Part shown: positions 13,501-23,015 of the stretch, in pieces
Layout of the letters: the number at the start of each line of letters is the position of its first letter
Numbering within the stretch: the stretch's first letter is position 1
Assembly (NCBI GenBank): GCA_000469685.2
Contig: LS997566.1
Coordinates: 24,078,432-24,142,431 of the forward strand
Direction: 5' to 3'
DNA length: 64,000 bases
Source: Haemonchus contortus
Lineage: Eukaryota; Nematoda; Chromadorea; Rhabditida; Trichostrongylidae
The notes under the pieces: generated by a model
Databases searched by the model: none
What the model saw: the letters and a program-made list of their open reading frames with translations, nothing else
Told to the model about the DNA's origin: nothing
Program-made: the position numbers and the translations under genes

Positions 13501-13666
13501 TCCGATGAAGTAAAAAATGGTCATTTTAGGTTTTCTTTTCGTCGGTACCGATACATCTACATTGGGAGTGACAACGTACATCTTAGAATCGCCTGAATTT
13601 TCCCTCAACGAGGAAATGAAATTATCCTTTGACGTTTACAGGAGGTCCAAGGACATCACATTGCAG
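4585..13666 (+). CDS. MAM-domain protein, partial gene (12 exons joined)
   Basis: Exons by eye: 4585-4698, 4768-4949, 5124-5208, 5286-5409, 8222-8357, 8438-8511, 9934-10009, 10090-10254, 11433-11552, 12222-12366, 12396-12475, 13530-13666. Phases agree at every junction except 10254 to 11433, where a small exon is missing. The first three exons give a Pro/Gln-rich region (run of six Pro). MAM 1 starts at CDFEDGSFC (exon 4) and ends at VLDDIDYKANLC (exon 8), with the typical FNYWLIGDQSATVKVC core. An acidic linker (exon 9) leads to MAM 2, starting CDFTNDSCGY and running to ILESPEFSLNEE; its second half is not found. MAM domains are extracellular adhesion modules in receptors, proteases and matrix proteins, so a secreted or cell-surface product is likely. 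First and last exons, and thus signal peptide and other domains, are missing. Confidence 0.75.
5725..5966. repeat. Imperfect foldback (MITE-like) in a MAM-gene intron
   Basis: Arms at 5725-5803 and 5883-5966 are inverted copies: both contain GATGCGCGCGGCAA and a following GCGCGG.GAAGTTCGT block in opposite orientation. The spacer is about 80 bp. There is no coding content. It probably is a non-autonomous DNA transposon or remnant; no target duplication could be defined. Confidence 0.65.
6126..6965 (-). mobile_element. mariner-family element, internally deleted (840 bp)
   Basis: Perfect 30-bp terminal inverted repeats lie at 6126-6155 and 6936-6965 (start TTGGGTTGTAACATAAGTTC), flanked on both sides by TA (6124-6125 and 6966-6967), the mariner target duplication. 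Inside is the C-terminal part of a mariner transposase on the minus strand. Full mariners are about 1.3 kb with a transposase near 345 residues, so roughly 450 bp is missing. Perfect termini imply fairly recent movement, presumably driven in trans. It lies in the 2.8-kb intron between MAM-gene exons 4 and 5. Confidence 0.92.
6203..6508 (-). pseudogene. mariner transposase C-terminal fragment
   Basis: About 101 codons. The N-terminal end carries LHDNTRSHIA, matching the second catalytic motif of mariner transposases (usually HDNARPH), then HPPYYPDLAPTDYHLF, matching the conserved HPPYSPDLAPSDYHLF block with the third catalytic Asp. This is only the C-terminal third; the helix-turn-helix region and first catalytic Asp are absent from the element. 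It cannot encode an active enzyme. Confidence 0.92.
6997..7494 (-). pseudogene. Merlin / ISXO2-like transposase remnant
   Basis: Two ORFs in one minus-strand frame (7494-7276 and 7230-6997) are separated by stops. The first ends in an RAWLRSQGL segment and half of a zinc ribbon (CPICSGSNI). The second reads KSFSVRLALKLIANSKLP then FATVYFWLREF and ELGISAKILTYW. These match the N-terminal zinc ribbon and following helices of ISXO2-like (Merlin superfamily) transposases. The DDE/N catalytic core is not found. The remnant ends near the right end of the mariner element (6965), which may have inserted into or beside it. Confidence 0.7.
9097..9765 (-). repeat. MITE family A, copy 1
   Basis: About 670 bp, an inverted copy of 12696-13349. 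Both ends carry related words: AAGGCACAGTTCAC at the left and GTGAACCGTTCC at the right. Inner landmarks shared with copy 2 include CAATCAGCTGAT beside GATGAGGCGATG, GTGAGACACATTG and ACACCGGTTC (on the opposite strand here). No ORF of transposase type was seen. It lies in the intron between MAM-gene exons 6 and 7. Confidence 0.75.
10435..10630 (-). pseudogene. LINE reverse transcriptase remnant
   Basis: On the minus strand one frame reads QFGFIPKTSTVDANFIVRQ and, after a frameshift, VFLKLNRAFEA. These resemble the LINE reverse transcriptase blocks GFIPGRSTTDAIFIARQ and FLDLEKAFD; the catalytic Asp of the second block is replaced. It is a short, heavily decayed fragment between MAM-gene exons 8 and 9. 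The clade cannot be fixed from this length. Confidence 0.6.
12696..13349 (+). repeat. MITE family A, copy 2
   Basis: About 650 bp, inverted relative to copy 1 at 9097-9765. It begins near AGTTCACGATAAAAAT and ends at CGTGAACCGTGCCTT, giving short terminal inverted repeats. It lies in the MAM-gene intron between the exons ending at 12475 and starting at 13530. A related partial copy is at 45945. Confidence 0.75.
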
Positions 13667-13756
13667 GTTAGCATGGTTTTCATATAATTTTCGACGAATG
13701 TGTTTCAGTGAGAGCAGTTGGCGTGGCATTTGCAGAGGCTTTAAACACAGTACATA

Positions 13757-13950
13757 GGCGAAGTGGTGTAGTTGCAAGTGGAGAAAGATGAAACGCGAAT
13801 GGTGCGGGTATCGAATCCTGCCTGGATCGATACTCGCCTAGGCCATCTAAGCCTTCCATTCCTTTTTTGCTTGGAAGTTAGTTGGCACCAGCCTCGTGTG
13901 GGAGGATAAAAACCTTGACTCGTACATTGGCTAGCTACTGCTTATCACTG
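13757..13950 (+). repeat. tRNA-derived SINE, copy b
   Basis: Starts with a tRNA-like A-box region (GGCGAAGTGGTGTAGTTGCAAG), then a B-box-like GGTATCGAATCCTG, then the family body (CTAGGCCATCTAAGCCTTCCAT, CTCGTGTGGGAGGATAAA, TTGACTCGTACATTGGCT). It lies downstream of the last MAM exon identified. Boundaries are approximate. Confidence 0.75.
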
Positions 13951-14277
13951 TTCCGGATATTTGAAACGCCATCATGATTATGGACGGAGGTCGAATATTG
14001 AGGCGTTTCCAAGACTGCATCAAATCCACCTGCTTTTTGTTCTAACGACCATCTACGTGGCATTTTGAGGGTCCGTTTCTGTGAAAGGTCTGAAGATCAT
14101 TTCTATTCCAATCTGTGCTTTATAATGAATAGTTGTCTAGGGTTTGATGTTCGAATCATAAGTGCGGTAGTATGCCTACCTGACATCACCCTGACATGAT
14201 CAATAGGAATTCAAAACGAAGGAAATGCTAATCAATCGGAAAAATCATCAATAAAACTGGGTACCTATCGGTACCTG
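13951..14277. other. No supported gene
   Basis: Between the SINE and the 3' end of the RTE element. No exon completing MAM domain 2 was found here. The RTE 3' boundary may lie slightly further left than given. Confidence 0.4.
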
Positions 14278-17200
14278 TGCATTGGTATCACCTGTATCAC
14301 CTGTCGTCCCGTTGATCGTCGATTTCCTCGAGCGGGCACCAGTAACGTCTCCATTCGTCCCTGTTACGAGCCAGAGTGGTCCAATGAATCGTTCCAGGGA
14401 CACGAGGATTCACATTCCTTTCGTTCAGAGCTTTCGTGAAGAAGTCTGACCATCTCGTTGGCGGCCTTCCTGGAGTTCGTTTGATGTCCCGAGGGATCCA
14501 GTCAGTAACCGCCCTGGTCCAACGGTCATCACTATATCGCATAACGTGTCCGGCCCACCTGATCTTCGATTTCTTGGCGTAGTCAACGGCATCCCTGATC
14601 TTCGTTCGTTGACGGAGCTCGGAACTCCGGATTCCCTTCTGCACTCGCGTGTATAGGGAAATTCCGAGCATCGTCCTTTCCAAAGCGCGTTGAGCAACGC
14701 TGACAGCATGCTCATCCTGCTTTCGTAGAGTCCAAGTCTCTGAGGCGTACGTCAAAGCAGGAAGAACAGCAGTGTCGAAAAGGTGAGCGCGGAGCCGGAT
14801 GTTCTTTGTCTTCTTCACTACTCCCTCGATATTCTTAAATGCTCCCCACGCAGCGCGTTTCCTTCTGCACAGCTCCGGAGCTAGGTCGTTCATCATGTTG
14901 ACTTCCCGACCTAGATACACATAGCTAGAGCATTCGGAGATATTCTTTCCGTTTAGCGTGAAGGGAGCATCAGGTACCAAACCGTTTTTCATGAACATCG
15001 TCTTCGTTAAGTTCAGTCTTAATCCGATCTTTCCACAAGCATTGTCAAACTCGGCCAGCATTCGTTCCGCCTGCTCGATGTTCGGTGTTATGAGAACGAT
15101 GTCGTCTGCAAAGCGGAGGTGATGTAGATAGCGGCCGTCGACCTTCACTCCCAAGTCTTCCCATTCCAAATGACGCATGATATTCTCGAGAGCGGCACTG
15201 AAAAGTTTGGGCGATATGGTATCGCCCTGCCGAACACCTCTCTTCACGTTGATAATGACTTCCTTGTAGAATGGTGAAATCCTGGTCGTGAAGTTGTCGT
15301 AGAGCTCACGAAGCATCCTTATATACTGAGTAGGAACACCATGGTTGCCCAGGGCTTCGATTACCGCTTCTGTCTCGACAGTGTCAAAGGCTTTCTTCAA
15401 ATCGATGAACGTAAGACACAGCGGCATTTTGTACTCTCGCGATACTTCAATGAGCCTTGTTAGGGTGTGGATATGATCGATTGTACTGAACCCTCTCCGA
15501 AACCCTGCTTGCTCGCATGGCTGTCCTTCATCTAATATTCTGCCAATCCTGTTTAGGATGACACGAGTGAAAAGCTTGTAGATTACGGACAGCAGGCAGA
15601 TTGGGCGATAATTGCCAATATCGTCTGGATCTCCCTTCTTGTACAGCAACACAGTCTTACTAGTTTTCCACGACGTGGGCACTTTGCATTCCGACAGGTA
15701 CCGCGTGAAGAGCCTAGCCAGAGTTTTGATGATGACTTGCGGTATACTCTTCAAATGTTCTGGTTTGATCCTATCGGGACCGGGCGCTGTACAGTTCTTC
15801 ATCGACTTGATGGCATGTCGTATTTCGGAAGGGAGAACCGAAGGAGCGATATATTCGTCTTGCCTAAGATGGTGAGTAGGCAGGTAGACGTGGCTGTCGA
15901 AGAGATCCGAGTAGAAGTCGTAGATGACCTTCTCCATTGCCCTCCGGGATGCTGTAACGGTTCCGTCAGGACGACGAAGGGAGGTCATCTTGGTCTTGTA
16001 GTTGGCGAAGCTCCGTCGGGCTTTGCGAATGCTCTTTCCGGCCTCGGCGGCTTCGTCCATGACTGCTGCTCTTCTCTCTTTCAGATCTTCCTTTATCGCT
16101 TCTCTGCATAGCTTCGCAAGTTCGGACGTTTGTTGATAATTGCCTGTAGCTCGCGCGATTCCACGCTGGCGTATCAGCTCGAGAGTTTTCGAAGAGAGTC
16201 GTCTCTTGGCTACTTGTGGACTCTCAGCTTTTCTAGCGCTATCGTGAAGATGTTCGACGAGCCGGTTGTACTCATCATCGATGTTGTCGATAACGGAATC
16301 TTCCCATTTACTCGCAAGGGAAGCGAAGTGGTCCCAGTTGATGGAGGTCTTGGGGCTTCGTTTCCGAAACTTCATAGCTCTCTCCCCACGCACTGAGAAG
16401 CAGAATTTAGCGCGGAGGAGACGATGGTCCGATCCCGTGTAGAACTTCGGAACAACAGCGACGTCGGTCAGGCAAAATCTCCGATTGAAGATGATGTGGT
16501 CTATTTCATTATGGAACTGTCCACCAGGTGACTCCCATGTCCATCTTAAATGAGAGGGCTTCTGGAACTGCGAGTTACCATGGATGGTGTGGGTCGTCAT
16601 GATAAACTCGGACAGCCTTTCACCCTGCTCATTCCATTCCACTCCGTGAGTCCCGATGTGAAGCTCTTCAGCCGTTCTTCTGGGGCCAATCTTGGCGTTA
16701 AAGTCACCGACGATGACCTTGAAGAAAGTGTGGTCTTCTCTGTAGAGCCTCTCCAGATCCATATAAAACGCTTCCAACTCCTCTTCTTCGTAGCTCGATG
16801 TTGGTGCGTAAGCAACGAAGATGGTTAGAGCTGGGGTCGAGCCACATCTTCTTAATCGTAAACGTCCGATTCGGGTCGTTAAGCTTTCGTACGGATGTTC
16901 ATGGTCAAGTGCGTGTTGACGAGGACACCTACGCCGCCGACGCCTTTGTCGCATGTTCCAAGGAACAGTTCTTCTCCAGTCTCAAATACAGCGTGCAGCG
17001 GGCGATGCCTTCTCGTCTCGGTCAGTCCGATGACGTCGTACTTGATCTTCCTAGCTTGCATCATCAGGTCTTCTATACACGCTTCCGATGCAAGCGTCCG
17101 TGCGTTAAAAGTACAGATCGCCATCTTAGTCCTTCTCCTTTTGGACAGCCTGTTTTGGCCCTGAGATTTTAGCAGCCTCTCCCGAGCGGTCCTACCCAAC

Positions 17201-17650
17201 GCTGCCGTATTGGGGGCTCCCTCAGGTTCAGGGGAATGAGGCCCATTTTTATTACTGTTTTTGGCGGTGAGAGAAAGAACCCATCGTGTAGCTTGCCAGG
17301 CTCTGACGTGGGGGGTTGGACAAGGGGCTTTGTTTTTGGAGGCGGCCCCGAATCGCCTCCCAGATACTTCCCAGTGTGACTTGTTCGTCACTCGAATGCA
17401 AGCTTTTGGCCGAGTCGATGGGCAGGATACCAACTGCACCCACAGACTCTCCACACACGTATGCGTGGATCACCTGCGAGGAACAGAGGGTATATCGACC
17501 CAGCACAGCAGAATCAAGGAGTCCATCCCCTGAATCCACCTGCGTCTCTGGGCAAGTACCGGTGACTTTTGGTCGGCGATTAATTCCCCTATCCGCCACC
17601 TGGGGACGCCCTACGTAGCCTCGTCACTAACCGGCTGGGGATCCTTCAGT
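14278..17650 (-). mobile_element. RTE-clade non-LTR retrotransposon, nearly full length
   Basis: One minus-strand element: GC-rich 5' region (about 17,464-17,650), an apurinic endonuclease domain, reverse transcriptase and a short 3' tail with a repeated GGTATCACCT-type word just before 14,278. The size (about 3.3 kb) fits RTE elements. Two other copies occur in the window (24,135-24,600 and 55,496-58,400). It lies just downstream of the last MAM exon found and may have split that gene. Termini are approximate; no target duplication was identified. Confidence 0.85.
14297..17454 (-). pseudogene. RTE endonuclease-reverse transcriptase ORF with one frameshift
   Basis: The ORF is open from 17454 to 16879 (191 codons) and from 16954 to 14297 (885 codons); the two parts overlap in different frames, so a single indel near 16,890 breaks an otherwise intact protein. 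The endonuclease domain starts at MAICTFNARTL (ATG at 17124) and contains [15 protein letters not shown] and SDHRLL. The reverse transcriptase follows with [19 protein letters not shown] and the catalytic FADDIV. The C-terminus has the WAGHVMR and GRPPTRWSD blocks usual in RTE-like proteins and ends at a normal stop. A high-quality read check could show the frameshift to be an assembly error. The enzyme nicks target DNA and reverse-transcribes the element RNA there. Confidence 0.88.
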
Positions 17651-18252
17651 GAGAGAGAACTCAGAACTGTGCATTGGTACCCAATTTTATTGATGGCGAG
17701 TAGTGTTTCAGAAAAATTCGAGGAGAAGTACGGGCTCGGAGTGTGCCGTATAGGGGTAAGATCTGAATGATCGCTCTGAGCGGTTACGGTGATTGCTGTC
17801 GACCCTCTGCAGCGTGCGTGCCTGCGACTGTGGGAAATCGGATACAAAATGCGCCAACCTCAGGAACATATATCAGAGGGGCAGAATTGATTGATTTGTG
17901 TTTAGGTTTGTCTTGATACGCCTTTCAATTGCCCATATACTGTTTCGCCGTTCGATAGACACGTGCACTGGAAACAAGGAGAGACGTTCACCCTCCCAAA
18001 AACTACCAGGAAGGTTTGGTTTCTTTCAAGGTTTTTTCTATTTGTAACAATCTGGCTCCAGTTCTTGCCATTAATTCTACTCAGCTGAGGAAAAGAAAGC
18101 TGAGGATCAGAGCGATGAGTCAGAGGGCAGTTACTGTTGTAGCGAGATCGTTTATAGTTAAATATACTGAATACGCATTCTCGTTGTGAATTGCGTTTTG
18201 GATTATCGCTCTTCACGTGTAACTTTTGGTGCCATCTATTAAGGAAATTATC
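17651..18252. other. No supported gene
   Basis: Sequence between the RTE 5' end and the mariner-like element. No domain, repeat or splice-consistent exon was seen. Confidence 0.4.
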
Positions 18253-18883
18253 AGGTTGAGTCATTAGTCCTCGGAAAAAATGATAGCGATGACTTCTAGA
18301 GATCATAACTCGGGTAAAAGGAGACGAAAATGGACTCGCGCGGCATTGCTAGATAGAGTATGAGTAGCTCTTTGAAATACATGCTAATAAACACAATAAC
18401 TGATGCATCTCCTGCAACCATGTCCCATGATTTCAAGCCGTGGCAACTACACCTCCGCAACACCACCCTATTTCTTTTTTTATTTGGCCAAGAACCTGAA
18501 CCGATGGAGTTGGATTTGGAGGTGCTGCGGAGCCAAGTGGAAGCCGATCCGTATCAAAATACTCGTAAACTGGCAGTCACCCTTGGGGAGTTAGTCCACA
18601 ATTATTCGTGGATTGAAGTCAATCGGCAAGGTTCGAAAGCTCGGTCGATGGGTGCCTCATGCTTTGAAGCAGTATGACATGGATTTTCGCGCCGACATGG
18701 CACTTTCTCTCCTCACGCTCGAGCGCAGGAGATGGTCAGGTGTACTCCTTGGTAGGCGTTCGAGAGAGCTTTTGATACTCTATCTGATGATGTCTCGCGC
18801 GTCCATTTTCGTCTCATCTTTCCCGAGTTACGATCTCTAGAAGTCATCACTATCACATTGTCCGAGGACTTATGACTCAACCT
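18253..18883 (+). mobile_element. mariner-like deletion element with long inverted repeats
   Basis: Inverted repeats of about 88 bp lie at 18253-18340 and 18795-18883. They start AGGTTGAGTCATTAGTCCTC on the left, share GATGACTTCTAGAGATC and ACGAAAATGGAC inside, and are about 90 percent identical by eye. Inside is the N-terminal part of a mariner-type transposase on the plus strand. A TA duplication at the ends is not clear, so the true ends may differ by a few bases. At about 630 bp it is half the usual length. Confidence 0.8.
18505..18760 (+). pseudogene. mariner transposase N-terminal fragment
   Basis: The first frame reads LRSQVEADPYQNTRKLAVTLG, the first helix-turn-helix helices of mariner transposases. 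After a frameshift near 18,590 the reading continues LKSIGKVRKLGRWVPHAL, matching the conserved IGKVKKLGKWVPHEL block (the WVPHEL motif), then SLLTLERRR. The catalytic domain is deleted. Confidence 0.85.
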
Positions 18884-19864
18884 AAGATCTATATTGATCC
18901 TGCACTAAAGGAAGATCATCACATTGAGCTGTGTTCTTGTAGCGCGTTTGACAAAGAGTTGGAAAAATAACGACGCTCAATCAAAACTCGTGAGCAGTAT
19001 ACACCAAGTTTGTTGTGTTGTTATTGCTGATGTACAAATCAACAGCGCCTATTGCTATCTCCCACGAAGCTACTGAGAGTTGACACGTATCCCCGGAACG
19101 AGAGCACCAGGAAGTTTCTCTAGGCAAACTATTTTTTTAAGAAAATGTTAGTTGGAAAATCTGACTTTTGTTCTCGAGTGGTCACAGTCAAGGAAACACG
19201 TAGAAATAGCTTATTGCATTCAGTCTGTGTTTTGGCAGTGGGCGACATGATCACTATGTAGTATACATCCATTAAACTTTGCATTCACCCTCGTTTGACT
19301 CAAGTACTGCCACTTTCCGGAAACATTTTTTGAAGTCTCTTCGCTAAACTTCGAATACCCTCTTATTTATTTTGAGAAAGGTGAATATATTTCCGCATTT
19401 GATGGTTCACTGAGTCACGGTCATATCTATCAATTGTTTTTTGGATAAAAGAACATACTCTCAGATATACTTCAAAGCGGTACAATGGAGGAAATTCAAA
19501 TGGCTTGCAATTGACAATATCACGTTGAGCCCATGTCCACAATCATCATCATCGCCTACAATATAAGTTTAGTGAATAGAATTACTTGTTTATTACTAAT
19601 TTATAGCCATATGCAACGTTTTTTTATATGATGAATTGACAAAATTAATATGACATTAATAAATTATAATCGTACACTTCGTGACACCTGAACTGGAAAG
19701 CAAGACCCGAGGACAGATGAGCTGAATCATATTCATCAATATGAGTGGGCTGCTTCGATTAATTTCCTAAGCCGGTGATATTCGAACACATTTCAAACAG
19801 AAGAAACAAACGGTACTCATAGAGGGAAGTCATTTCTATTGCATTCACTATTGAGTATGGGTAC
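18884..19864. other. No supported gene
   Basis: AT-rich region, mainly short ORFs. It might contain later exons of the signal-peptide candidate at 19865-19995, but none was recognised. Confidence 0.4.
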
Positions 19865-19995
19865 CTACTCGGATAATCCGGATTAGAAGAACCATTGGCT
19901 TCAACATATTTCGTGGAGGAAGAGACCGTACAGCGTGTGGTGCCCACCGGATACAATATAATTGAAACAAATAAAAGTAGGAAATATCGAGACAC
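19865..19995 (-). CDS. Candidate first exon of a small secreted protein
   Basis: An ATG at 19995 opens a frame whose first residues form a good signal peptide (MSRYFLLLFVSIILYPVG, then TTRC), followed by a mature start ending NPDYPSRYPY if read through. A 5' splice site (AG then GTACCC, exon end 19865) would leave a phase-2 exon of 43 codons. The YP..YP spacing recalls the start of CUB domains, but this is too short to assign. No downstream exon was found. Confidence 0.3.
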
Positions 19996-20192
19996 TCAAG
20001 TGCTTAATATTGAGGGAACTGGATTACGACAAAAGAAGTTTCACAATGGCAGCAATTCAGTTGTAAATCTCCGAACTTTTACTAATGCAACAGTTACGGG
20101 ATTAATGTGCTAAGAATAAAAGTCGAAAAACACAAATTAACGCTGTCTAAGTACTTCTATTCGACTGTTTCTTCTTTTATCTGTGCTTTCGG

Positions 20193-20420
20193 GCAGAGGT
20201 GGTGTAGCGACAAGTGGCGCACTATACCACACGCACGCTCAGGAGTTCGAATCCCGGATCGATGCCCGCTAGGCCAACCAAGCCTTCCATCCCCCGGGGT
20301 CGGTGAATTGGTACCAGACACGTCTGGGAGGATAAATGCACTGACTTGTAAATCGGCTGGCCACCGCAAGTCATTGTACAGACCACATTACGGCACTACA
20401 ATTCTGAATGGAAGTCGAGT
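20193..20420 (+). repeat. tRNA-derived SINE, copy c
   Basis: The best-preserved copy. A-box-like GGTGGTGTAGCGACAAGTGG, B-box GAGTTCGAATCCCGG (about 20,242-20,256), then the family body GCTAGGCCAACCAAGCCTTC, CGTCTGGGAGGATAAA, CACTGACTTGTAAATCGGC and the 3' word GAATGGAAGTCGAGTGCGGG. The last word also ends the minus-strand copies at 42,977 and 61,418, fixing the family 3' end. Confidence 0.8.
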
Positions 20421-22626
20421 GCGGGAAGTTGAAATGCAGGAAAGGCTGTGTTTTAGTGTTATAACCGAATTACCGCATAATAACACATCCTTCGAAAAAA
20501 CTGAAGATATGGCAAGACAGTAGGACTTGGAGAACCCCTAAGAACACGTTGTCATGAAGCTACTCATGCCTGATCCCTCAGCGAAGGAACCTGCTTATAA
20601 CGATAGTGATCCATGCATGCTATATTTTGCACTCGCTTATGCGCTTTTCTGACTAGCTTGTTTCCAGTCAAAAGCCAACATCTGAACAGCACCAGAAGTG
20701 GTTTATAGTGAAAGGTTGGCAAGAATTTTTAAAGAGAAAAATCATTGATGGTCGTTTTCAGAACATATTAATTTACGCTTTTCTCTCAAAAAAAGGGCGA
20801 GCGAATGCGAAATTTGCGTTGTCGTTCTGTAGGTTCCTGAGTAATGGTGTCAGAGAAGTAGGCTGTAAATGTGTTCTGTTACTCACTGCCGAAATTCCTC
20901 GCCCTGCCACTTCATTAGGACTTCTCTTGTCCCCTCAAATGTTCATTCTCCCCTAGAGAAGGAAGGCTACGATCTACATAGCCTCTACTAGGGAGCGCGC
21001 GATTCGCGCGTGACCCCATTAGCGCTCTTCGCGCAAGCAGCATCGTTTCAGTACTTTTCTGTTGAGATGGACCAAATAAATTTGCAGTAGTCCACGGCTT
21101 CACCATGAATAAAGCAAATCTCTTTACTATGGCAAAAAAATTTCGAGATTGAGAATTCACCTCATAGGTCAACAATTTACTTGTCAAACATTCAAAATAA
21201 GAATAACTTCGAGTTCTTTGATCCTAGGAGATGTAATCCTTCTGTAAACGTGCATATTTGGTCGTTTATTGACTTATTATACTTATAAGTTCTTATTTCT
21301 TCCATTATGGTGGTAGGCAAGATGTTTTAGCGCGTTTTGTTCGATGACCTCATTATATTGACGCGTGAATCGCACAACACCCCCTCTACTAGGGTGTAGA
21401 CTAGTTCGTGCGATGTTCTAGTGAAATCAGTCGTGCAGTCTTTGGAAAATAGTAAGGATTCAAGGAATACCGGTCGTTCATATGCTGCACCCAGATTTGC
21501 CACCAAGGCCCACGATCCCTCCTCCGTTCTGACTCTCGTCCCTACGCCCTGTGAAACCAATCCGGTCTCTTTCGTTCGATGCCAACGTGGCCATCCAAAT
21601 CACCAGAAGCATAATTATTGTTGTGGAAGTTTTATGTGAGAACAGGAGGACGTACGTTGTGACGTTGTACGAACCGACGAAGCCTGGTAGTTGACACTGG
21701 ATCACACTTATACGTTGCTTAGCTTGGTAATCTACAACATCTGTCAATAAGGGATGTGGCGTAATCGACATCTCGACATTCTTGTCCGACGGCTCTATTG
21801 AATTGGCATATTAATTTCATTTATTGTTCCTGGATAATCATCCACGTATCCATAATAGCCTACAGAACAAAAAAGCACAAGCTTGATTCGCTAGTACAAC
21901 AAAACTGAGCGACAAACAATAGTGTTGTGGATAGGAGTCCAAAAATAAACAAAATAATCAACCAGGGAGCACTAGTGAGCCCTTTGGAGGTGGAATTTCA
22001 CAGCCCCAAGTTATTCAGAGGAAGGAGCATGATATCATCATCGAACAGCTCTTTTAGAAGAGGAATCACCCGAAAAAAATAAGAATATAACCAAGATTAG
22101 AAGGGGCAGCGAGTCAAAAGATACCCCTGAGAATAAACCTGCCAGTGAGGAGTTGCTGTTCCCTCTCCATCATCTATGGGTGTATAACAAAGAATAACAC
22201 ACTGAACTACAGTATTTGCGCACCACTTTCATTATTTTGCAGAAAAATAGCTAAAATAGCGCCCCAGTGAAAAAAGCTGAAGTGCAAAGAGGTCGCTGGA
22301 CCTGACCGATCCAGCTGCCTGCCTCCCGTCAGTAAGACCACTCATAAGCATTCACTTGTATGAAACTTCACATTTTCAGGAATCGGTAAGCAAGCTGATT
22401 TATGATCCGATTACATCAATGCATGTGCAATGTGTTGCCAATGAACTGTACTATTAATACGCTCACATCCACATCACATTGTGCTAAAATGGAATATGTT
22501 GCAGAACTGTGTCTCACACTGCTTTGCCGTATAGTTTTTTGTTTTTTTTATGAAAAAACTGCTTTATTAGATCGACTTTTCGGAAAACTCGTCGGTTTCA
22601 AGGTTCTGCCCAGGTTCCCAGATGAC
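20421..22626. other. No supported gene
   Basis: A minus-strand frame around 21,650-21,775 (VIQCQLPGFVGSYNVTT before a GTACGTCC donor) could be an exon, but no acceptor or partner was found. The rest is short ORFs. Confidence 0.35.
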
Positions 22627-22760
22627 CGAACGTGTGAATACAAAACAGTATTTCCCCCAAAGACAAGGATGTACTCCGAGCCAATTGTACGAAAAACTGC
22701 TTCTTCAGTACTGCTGAAGTTTATACTCCACACAACTTGTCCTTCTATTGTGTGTACACT
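22627..22760 (-). CDS. Candidate exon, unrecognised
   Basis: A minus-strand frame between a TCTCAG acceptor (exon start 22760) and a GTCATC donor (exon end 22627) has protein-like composition (TIEGQVVWSINFSSTEEA and GSEYILVFGGN). The exon is 44 codons plus two bases. The donor is not strong and no phase-compatible neighbour was found. Function unknown. Confidence 0.25.
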
Positions 22761-22830
22761 CTGAGATAGAAACTCGACTTGATGTTTTGTTAACTGCTGT
22801 TTTAACGCCGCAGTGCACGAAGCGAAAGTC

Positions 22831-23015
22831 TCACAAGGTTGGCGATTCGTGGGCAAAACTCCAATCTCGGAAGGGACTCGAACCCGTACTTGTCCTTTCC
22901 GGGAACCGTGCTCTTATCCCTTACACTACCGAGACCCCGCTTGCCCTCGCCCTCGTCCTTCCCGAGAAAGTCCGAGACTAGAGTTTTGCCCACAAATCGC
23001 CAACCTTGTGAGAAA
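22831..23015 (-). repeat. Foldback repeat containing a tRNA-like sequence
   Basis: Inverted arms (22831-22868 and 22970-23012, both with CACAAGGTTGGCGAT and GGGCAAAACTC in opposite orientation) enclose a 72-nt tRNA-like minus-strand sequence (22864-22935). The acceptor arms pair (GTCTCGG with CCGAGAT), the D-arm GTGT can pair with GCAC, and the T loop is the pol III B-box GGGTTCGAGTCCC. The anticodon stem is weak, with a loop that would read GGA. A related copy is at 59,250-59,376. It resembles a SINE or MITE that captured a tRNA gene more than a functional tRNA. Confidence 0.65.

Noticed and set aside
15612..17618. Several plus-strand ORFs over the RTE element
   Set aside because: Shadows of the minus-strand RTE ORF.
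22864..22935. Functional tRNA gene
   Set aside because: Weak anticodon stem, repetitive flanks and a second copy with another potential anticodon favour a repeat-borne derivative.
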